The notes under the pieces were generated by a model. It made no database searches, was not told the origin of the DNA, and saw only the letters and a list, made by a program, of their open reading frames with translations. Source: Neonectria sp. B-13 (taxonomy: Eukaryota > Ascomycota > Sordariomycetes > Hypocreales > Nectriaceae). From it: a stretch of DNA of 64,000 nt. Both the position numbers and the translations under genes were made by a program. Positions 57,322 through 64,000 of this stretch are shown one piece after another. The stretch lies in assembly GCA_002682825.1 (NCBI GenBank), contig NOKP01000003.1:248001-312000 (forward strand). Direction: 5' to 3'. The number at the start of each line of letters is the position of its first letter. The first letter of the stretch is position 1.

Positions 57322-58201
57322 AAGGATACAGACTTTACTGGTTTGGCTTCATTAGACGGGTGTCTCTATTGCCGTTTCCATATCTTGTTTGTTTTTCTTT
57401 TATTTGCTTGGTGAAAAGTGGCCTGGGTCGGGGTTGGTGCTGGCCGTTGCGATTGGAGATGATAGTTGCGACACATGATTGGGAACTGGGGAACAGGACA
57501 TGGCGATACTTAGCCAGATAAAAATCCCCACCATTTGAACCGCTAAGTCTACAGTTTCAGAGGGAGATCATAGCTTTATTTTATTTTATTTCAAGCAAGT
57601 GCATTTGCCGCTGATAGTACTGTCATGAGGAGCTGATTCTGCCTACCCTAAAGACAGGAGCCACCCCCCGGCATAGATGCTCACACCACAACGACATATG
57701 GAACAGATGCAATCAGTACTTCGAGGGCCGGATGAATCGATATCCAAAAGGATCTGGGATTTTAGCGAGCATGATCTATCATCTTTGTACACCGCTCAAG
57801 AAACTCAACTTTATCAAAGAAGTAGGTGAGCCACAAAACAAGCCACTAGGAAGCAAGCACCAGCCCGTTCTCACAACTCTCTCTGCAGTGCCTGGTTCGG
57901 TTGAACCTGACAGATCACTTTGCTGATCGTTACCAGCGTCTAGTGATGCAGTTGACCAGCCGTGGCTGGTATTTAAGCGACTCAACCAACTAGAGATGCT
58001 GGAGAAGATGTTTGCTGTGGGGTAGGATAAGACACCAGCTTCAAGCAGGGGTATTGAGGAGCTCTTGGATGAAGGCGATGGATTCTGTTCATATATAGGA
58101 ACTCAGTGCTACTATTCGGTTCATTAATTCTTCATCTCGAATCTCCAAAGTCTTTACACGTTGAACCATTTTAACTCTAGCTCCATCTATAGCTCACCAA
58201 C
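57322..58201. other. Intergenic region before the Cys-rich membrane protein
   Basis: About 880 bases. It holds the 3' UTR of the SNF2 gene and, at the right, the promoter of the next gene with a TATA box at 58092-58098. No ORF with coding character. Confidence 0.5.
58092..58098 (+). promoter_or_regulatory. TATA box of the Cys-rich membrane protein gene
   Basis: TATATAG lies 104 nt before the ATG, so a short leader of about 70 nt is expected. Confidence 0.5.
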
Positions 58202-59434
58202 ATGCACGACGTCGACCCCATCCACGCCCTCGGTCTCGATTGCCCTGAGGGCGGCGACTTCTGGATCTGCGCAACGAAGCCGACGCGCTTCATCGGTTGC
58301 TGCAGAACAAACCCGTGCGAGACCGACTATGGCGTGTGTCCTGACAAGGACCTGGAGCCGGCCACGTTCGACCCGCATGCCTTTGAACTGATTCCCGAGC
58401 AGGCCTGCATCAGCGACAACCTCCAGGTTGAGTGGTACATCTGTGCTAGAACAAAGCCGCCATTCCTCGGCTGCTGTGCTGTCGATCCCTGCCAGAAGGG
58501 TGGCTGTCCTGCGCAGTCGCTGAGAGCAGCTCGACTGAGCGATGTTGTGGAGGATGCCGATCGGTTTTTAGATTGCGATACAACCTCGACCGAAGCCTCA
58601 ACTTTGGCGACGATGATTACGACTTCCTTCTCAGCCACAGGCACCGCAGACAATGATCGACCTTCTCCTAAAGCGGACACAGGCGCGGGGCTATCCAAAG
58701 GACAAATTGCTGGCGTGGTTATTGGAGGGGTGTTCTTGGTTATATTAGTTCTCTGTTTACTTCGTTCGTTGTTTCGTTGTTTCAGAAAGTATTATAGAAG
58801 GGGAAGGGACAGATGTGAGAGAGAAACCCTTGGGAGAGTTGAACATGACAATCTCGAAACTCGGGTCACAACACAAGACGTTGCGGATGCACCCACAACC
58901 GACAACAGAGGTGACTCTCGGCTGAACGTCTCTACTCAGCCAGCGGCAACTACTCAGTCTCCACGGCCGCAAAAGTACCACGAACAACTTCGCCGCGCTC
59001 ACTTGAACGCCTCCACTCAGCCAGCGGCAACCGCTCAGTCTTCTCCGCAGCCGCAGTCCTACCGACGACCTCGCGGCCCACAGTCTGCTGGCAGTGCCCA
59101 ACTCGACATCTCCCATGAGCGACAAGTCTCTCGACAGGAATCTTTCAAGTTTGAAGCCTCGATCGCCGGGGTTGACAACCTTACCGTTGAAGGCAATCCC
59201 CCGCGTCCGAGATCTAGGGCATCCTGGGATTCGATGCAGCACAGCCAAGCGGTGCTATCTGAACCGGGATTTGTGGAGGACTTGGAGTCTAGGGAAGCTC
59301 TTCCACCGCCGCCGAAATCTTCCCAAGGACGCCTTCAGTCAGGCGGGGGGCCGTGTTTGACTCCTCCTGAGCCTGCGAAGCGAGAACGTGAGAAAGTGGA
59401 TGCTACATTTTGCGACCAGGAAGTAAAGGGGTAG
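58202..59434 (+). CDS. Single-pass membrane protein with duplicated Cys-rich ectodomain
   Basis: Intronless, 410 residues. The N-terminal half contains two copies of a Cys-rich module: CPEGGDFWICATKPTRFIGC + CRTNPC...GVCPDKDLEPATF (about 14-60) and CISDNLQVEWYICA + PPFLGCCAVDPC..GGCPAQSLRAARL (about 75-115). A Ser/Thr-rich stalk leads to one membrane segment at about 167-192 (GQIAGVVIGGVFLVILVLCL), then Arg/Lys-rich residues and a 215-residue Ser/Gln/Pro-rich tail with an internal repeat (LNVSTQPAATTQS / LNASTQPAATAQS). There is no cleavable signal peptide at the start; the TM would act as signal-anchor with the Cys-rich part outside. The W-x-C...GCC..PC..GCP pattern recurs in many fungal proteins of unknown function; a surface sensor is possible. 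Confidence 0.75.
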   Translation: MHDVDPIHALGLDCPEGGDFWICATKPTRFIGCCRTNPCETDYGVCPDKDLEPATFDPHAFELIPEQACISDNLQVEWYICARTKPPFLGCCAVDPCQKGGCPAQSLRAARLSDVVEDADRFLDCDTTSTEASTLATMITTSFSATGTADNDRPSPKADTGAGLSKGQIAGVVIGGVFLVILVLCLLRSLFRCFRKYYRRGRDRCERETLGRVEHDNLETRVTTQDVADAPTTDNRGDSRLNVSTQPAATTQSPRPQKYHEQLRRAHLNASTQPAATAQSSPQPQSYRRPRGPQSAGSAQLDISHERQVSRQESFKFEASIAGVDNLTVEGNPPRPRSRASWDSMQHSQAVLSEPGFVEDLESREALPPPPKSSQGRLQSGGGPCLTPPEPAKREREKVDATFCDQEVKG

Positions 59435-62400
59435 TACTGGCTTCGGGTCCGGGTTGCAGCAGGAGTGACTACAGACTGTGTATGTCTAAATGTTATTGGA
59501 TGCATTCATGTTGGATACACGTTGTGTTGGCTATCGACAATGAGTTCTAGAGGGAGAGATTTGGGAATGGCTTTGGCCTACGTCACGGTATGATTGAATG
59601 CCAGAACTCACCACGAGTTGGACATTACCTAGAGAGATAGCCCCCTACAGAAAATTAAGGTTCATTTGTAGTGCGCATTTGACCCCCGGCTTTGCTTTGA
59701 CTCTTTGCTTTGACTCTTAGCTTAAATTACTTAGTGGCCTACTATAACGTGAATGCGATCAGCAGTCAAGGCATAAAGACTGGCCGGTGCTTTGGCCTTT
59801 GCGCGTGAACAGACAGACGTCCAGACGGACCAACTCTCCCAATCGGGTACTTTACACGGAAGCACTGGGGTAATCAGGGATTCAAGCATTTGAATGGCTG
59901 CGATTTGCCGTGCGCGCGACATTTTAAAAAAGCAAACAAACCGACATGAACTGCAGGTCAATCCAAAGGACCAAGGCCCATGCTTTGGCCCGGGCTCGTA
60001 TTTCTGGTCTGGCGGCGATGGATCTGGGTGGAGAGCGAAGGATTTGGGGATGCATATCCACTGAGAGGCGCCATAGAGACAGAGATGGTGGATATGCAGA
60101 CACGTCAATTGTGCAAGAAACCAGCTTCCATCAAATCAATAGGACATAAGATGGCAGATGGAGGGTCCTATGCCAGGATCGAGTGGGGTTGGACATGCGA
60201 GATTGCTGCTGGGAGGCTGAAGCAACATCACCGCCACACAGGCGTGTCCATCTCCTGACGTCGCGTGATGCAGCAAGCAGTTGCACAGGTGGTTTACCTA
60301 GCCGATTGCGGGACTGGCAAAGAGGCTGCGGAAACAGTCTCGGCCAACAGAAGACGCAGCCAACAGACATACGGCAGAACCACAGAAACACAGGCCATAT
60401 ATGTGGCGTTGGGTGGATGCATCTTGGATCATAGGGGACCCAGGCTGACCAGAGATTGGCTGGCCGCAGCCCCTCAAGGCGACAGTGACAGAATGCTTCT
60501 AGAAGAGGCCAACAAAAGCAAACAACTTCTGTAGCAGTTGCCAGTTGAGCGACCGTATCTTCATGGCAGGCTGCGGACCACAAACCACGAATACAGTGCA
60601 TCACCCCCTCTCGCATCATCCCCCTCGCATCATCGCATCCTGGCTCTGAAACGACGGCACGACAGGGCTGGCCGGTTTGTCGGGAAAGAGGCGACATAAA
60701 AGGGCTGCTAATTAGCACCTAACGTCGCACATACATTAGTAGGCGGACGTGGGCGTTGGGGATTCAGGGGTGGCGGCGCGGCGCTGCCCTGACTCTGGGC
60801 GCTCGAGCGAGGGCATTTTAGTTGGCATGGGGAGGGAGGGAGGGAGCTGGAACCAACACGACAACGACACCACCGTTGGTTGCAGTGACGTGATGTGACG
60901 CACCGGCGTTGTTGTTTGGGTTGTGTGCTTGGACGGTTGGGCGCATGAATCGGAGTCCTCAGACGTGTTTTTACTGGCGATGGCGCATCCGTCTCTGATC
61001 TGGACGGATCGTGGGCGTCGCAGGGATGGCCTTAATACGCACAGCAATCAATCACAACCTCCTCCAGCCTGAGCGAAAACCGGGCAACGGCACTGATCGC
61101 TGTCAGCCGTCAATCCACGCGCGCCAGGTTGCCAGGATCCTCTGTGCGCAGGCTCTATCGCGACAGCGCACTAATGCCCAGTATCCGTGCTGTGCTCCGT
61201 GTGTGTTAGCCTCGGGCGTAGGGATCCAGGGGGAAGCCAAGTCCCCGGCTCCCTGTCGTGTCGACGGTGCTGGGGGCTGATGAGTGGAGGGTATTTCTGA
61301 TAGGGATGTTGCGTTGACTGTTTGTTGACTGCTGTTGAGTCGCGGCCAAGTTCTTCTGTTGATTGTCACTTTTTTCTGTCCCGGGGGAGCGGCGGATTGT
61401 TTCAGATGAATGAACGAATGACTCTCGGGGGCCCACTGAGCGCCGTTTCTTCAGCTCTTCGTGTGCATGGCGGCGGGGGATCCGTCGGCGGGTTAGTTCT
61501 AGTTCCCTTGGCCTCTTTCTTCCCTCAGGGCTTGAGCCGGGAGTCGTCAAGGTGTGCGCGGTCTGAGGTCTGAGGTCTGAGGTCAGAGGTCAGAGGCTCG
61601 AGATGCTGGCTGAGGTCACAGACACACAGACAACCTCGTCGGAAGGGAAAGTCCCTGTAACAAACAACACTCAAGATATGCCGGTGCTTGCTTCTGACCC
61701 GCGGGAGGCGCGCCAGATCGACCAGCCTAGCGGAACATTTCCCGACCGTGTGTTCCTGGTGTACGGAGTACCTCACGCAACTATCTGTACCTGATGCGGG
61801 TACGATATGTCGGGATACAGCTGCCAAGAGAAAGGAAAGAGACAAAAAGGAAAAAAAGGCCCGCCGCTTCAGCCATCATCACTAACCTGTGGGACCAACC
61901 CGCGCGCAAAAAGCAAGCCAAGATGGCAGCGACGCAGACTCTCTCTCTCTCCCCAGTGCCCGGTCCATGTGTCTTCGATCGTAGATTACTCCTAGCCCGC
62001 CACGCTCTGCGGTGGTGCGTGCTAAGGCGTTAGCCCTGGATTGGCAGCCCGCCCGTCGCCCGCGCAAGGACGGGACCGACCTGTGCGTTGCTGACTGGTG
62101 ACCGGTCCACCCAGGATCCAGGGGTGTGTGTTGCAAGCCTCTCAGGCAAGCCGCAGGTGGTGGTGGGCAAGGGCCGAACGGAGCCATCTCGAAACTAGTC
62201 TTGCGCATCACCATCACGGGCTGGGTACATGATAATCATCTTCTATGTAGTCTAGTATGTAGAGTACCTACGCACTCTCCAGGCTTCTTTCCAGCTCTGG
62301 CTTTCTCCCAGGTTATCCAGAATGAATTCCCATACTTAGCTAGCTATCTATCTACCTATCTATCTACTAAGTTATGTCCTTGCTCTGTCTTGTCTCTGCG

Positions 62401-63162
62401 TTGCTATGTACGCTTGGCCCCCCCTTGACCTTGACCTTGACCTTGACCTAGACCACCCCGGCCCCGCTGAAGAAATATACTACTATGTACTGTCCCGTGG
62501 ATCCCGGCAGCGACCAGAATGTTCCCGGCCCAGGTCCGTGTTCCGTCTCGCATCCTGCATTGCATCCTGCGGGCTTGTTCCCTGTCAAATTCCTCGCCCT
62601 CCTGCTTCCCTCTCCCACTTCCCTCCAGTGACGGTCGATCTGGCCCGCCCCCGCAAGCTCGTAGCGTTGCGTTGGCGGGCAGATGGCGCGGTTCCCATCT
62701 CCACTCGTCGACCTGCCGGCCGTGATCCATGAGGCCCGTCGAGCCCGTTCTCGCTTGGAGCGAGTCAGTCGTGCGTGCCTCTTAAGCGATCGTAGGCTGC
62801 GCGAGTCCTGGATCTGGTCTGGTCTGGTTCCCGCGCAATGCCTCTCGGGTTCTTCCCTTTGCCTGGCGGCTTGCCTATCGCTCGCTGCGTTGCATTGCAC
62901 TAAATTTAATCACTACCGAAGAAGCTGCTGCGCTGCGCTGTGCTGTGCTGTGCTGTGGGCTCACATATGTATTAGTCTGTTCCTGGTTCTTCTCCATCTC
63001 CATCTCCGTCTCCATCTTGGTCTTGTACTTTTCTTCTACTTTGCGACTGTCTTCTTGCGACTCCTGTTCCTGCTCCTCCTGCTCCTGCTCCTCCTGTTCC
63101 TGCTACTCTTGACTCTACTCGCCGTGTCCTCCCTTGCCACCATGATCATCGTCTAGTTACAA
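59435..63162. other. Long intergenic region with simple repeats
   Basis: About 3.7 kb to the assembly gap. Short frames only. It contains (AGGTCTG)n-like repeats at 61559-61594, a G-rich run GGGAGGGAGGGAGGG near 60830, (TTGACC)n at about 62426-62450, (CTAT)n near 62345-62366, GCTGT repeats near 62930-62957, and a long C/T-rich stretch (62985-63140) that looks like the promoter or leader of the gene right of the gap. Confidence 0.5.
61559..61594. repeat. Short tandem repeat, AGGTCTG/AGGTCAG units
   Basis: About five adjacent 7-bp units, the first with TCTG and the last with TCAG, in non-coding DNA. Confidence 0.7.
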
Positions 63163-63262
63163 NNNNNNNNNNNNNNNNNNNNNNNNNNNNNNNNNNNNNN
63201 NNNNNNNNNNNNNNNNNNNNNNNNNNNNNNNNNNNNNNNNNNNNNNNNNNNNNNNNNNNNNN
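63163..63262. other. Assembly gap (100 N)
   Basis: Exactly 100 undetermined bases, the conventional size for a gap of unknown length. Confidence 0.98.
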
Positions 63263-63289
63263 CCCCCCCCCCCCCCCCCCCCCCCCCCC
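63263..63289. repeat. Poly-C run bordering the gap
   Basis: 27 consecutive C bases directly next to the N gap; probably the cause of, or an artefact of, the contig break. Confidence 0.9.
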
Positions 63290-63362
63290 GGACTGAGACA
63301 TCTCGGGACTTCTCAAGACACCACGCCGCCGACCGCTCCCACTCCCAAGTAGAACCCTCACA

Positions 63363-64000
63363 ATGCCTACCATCAACTCCCTCCGAAACTTTGAGCCGCC
63401 CCTCCCGCCCTTTGCCGAGTTCGAGCGCCGCCGGTCGACCACGTCCACCCTCTCCCACAACCCCGAGTCCGTCGGCTCCTCGTTGCGCGGCCTGACCGCT
63501 TCGCCCACCCAGCGCTCCAAGAACGGAACCCGCCCCAAGAGCGCCAAGTTCTCCGCCTACCGCCTGCGCAGCAATTCTGGCCTGTCGCTGCATACCAACG
63601 AGGACCTCCTGCGCCAGTACACCGACTACCACCCAGATGGATCGCCTCGGGTCGCCATGTACGGCGCCAGCACCGGCGGCGAGAGGTTGCGCAGCATCGA
63701 CTCCATCACCACGTCGAGCCAGCGCTCCAGCACCACTTTCACCGACTCGGATACTTCTGCCGACTTGCCCATCCCCGACTTTGTTGGTCGCGACATGTTC
63801 GACATGGTCATCAAGGACCCGGCTGCGTCGGCGCAATTGTGGAAGTTTGCCGCCAGTCGCGGCGTTGGCCAAAACGTCGAGTACTTGATGAAAGTGAGTT
63901 GCTCTCTCCCCTCTCTTACGAGTCCCCAAACCATCTAACCCTCATCTGCGCAGATTCGCGATTACATCAATTCCCTAGAGCAAGTTGTAATCCAGCTGTC
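63363..64000 (+). CDS. Probable RGS-domain regulator of G-protein signalling, 5' part
   Basis: Exon 1, 63363-63893, and the start of exon 2 at 63954, joined across a 60-nt GT-AG intron; it runs off the window. The first 120 residues are Ser/Thr/Arg-rich (MPTINSLRNFEPPLPPFAEF, TASPTQRSKNGTRPKSAKFS). At about 145 the fold begins: VGRDMFDMVIKDPAASAQLW, KFAASRGVGQNVEYLMKIRD, YINSLEQVVIQL. The F-x-x-x-I-x-D-P and L-x-x-FAxSRxxxxNVEFL-like pattern resembles the first helices of fungal RGS-box proteins, but the rest of the domain is outside, so the call is provisional. The leader begins just right of the poly-C run. Confidence 0.6.

Noticed and set aside
62683..63156. 157-codon ORF with long Leu runs just before the gap
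   Set aside because: The Leu runs are a translation of CTCCTGCTC-type C/T-rich leader sequence, not a membrane protein.

Overview
The window is nuclear chromosomal DNA of a filamentous ascomycete, most likely a Sordariomycete and possibly Hypocreales; I cannot name the species. The signs are short introns (about 45-75 nt) with GTRAGT donors and CTAAC/CTRAC-like branch sites, pyrimidine-rich leaders, a set of ascomycete housekeeping genes (ESF1, DBP4, GAL10-type epimerase, RPO41, ATP25, ARC1, PPX1), and degraded fungal gene families broken by transition-type stop codons that look like repeat-induced point mutation (RIP). No virus, plasmid, CRISPR array, rRNA gene or convincing tRNA gene was seen.

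Layout. 1-1334: the 5' part of ESF1 (-), followed by a small four-helix membrane protein (-). 3401-5906: DBP4 RNA helicase (+), convergent with a large SUN-domain protein (6283-9583, -). 9584-12689: a gene-poor stretch with a 12-bp minisatellite. 12690-15418: UDP-glucose 4-epimerase (+) and a zeta-crystallin-type quinone oxidoreductase (-), convergent. 15419-24877: an accessory, partly decayed block holding a broken Est1-like fragment, a small unknown ORF, a kinase-fold (APH) gene with a 1-nt frameshift, and a DUF7587-like pseudogene. 24878-33577: a 1844-residue ankyrin-like solenoid protein (+), convergent with an LSH/HELLS/Irc5-type SNF2 remodeller (-). 34308-43436: ARC1-like tRNA-binding cofactor (+), then mitochondrial RNA polymerase RPO41 (-) divergent from ATP25 (+). 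43735-49023: PPX1 exopolyphosphatase (-) divergent from a class I glutamine amidotransferase (+), then a Git3/Gpr1-type GPCR (-). 52268-59434: a tiny Gly/His-rich protein, an eleven-exon SNF2-RING ATPase, and a Cys-rich single-pass membrane protein (all +). After a long intergenic region, a 100-N gap and a poly-C run, the 5' end of a probable RGS-domain gene enters at 63363.

Functional themes: nucleolar ribosome assembly (ESF1, DBP4), nucleus and chromatin (SUN protein, LSH, SNF2-RING), mitochondrial gene expression (RPO41 and ATP25 sharing one promoter region), and G-protein signalling (GPCR and RGS candidate). These are ordinary chromosomal neighbours rather than an operon or biosynthetic cluster, and I found no convincing new multi-gene system. 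The most interesting material is the decayed accessory block, the higher-order repeat of the ankyrin-like giant, two GC-AG introns, and possible dual-start (dual-targeting) genes.

Exon coordinates in the entries were derived by hand from splice signals and reading-frame continuity. Family names are recalled from knowledge, not from a database search.
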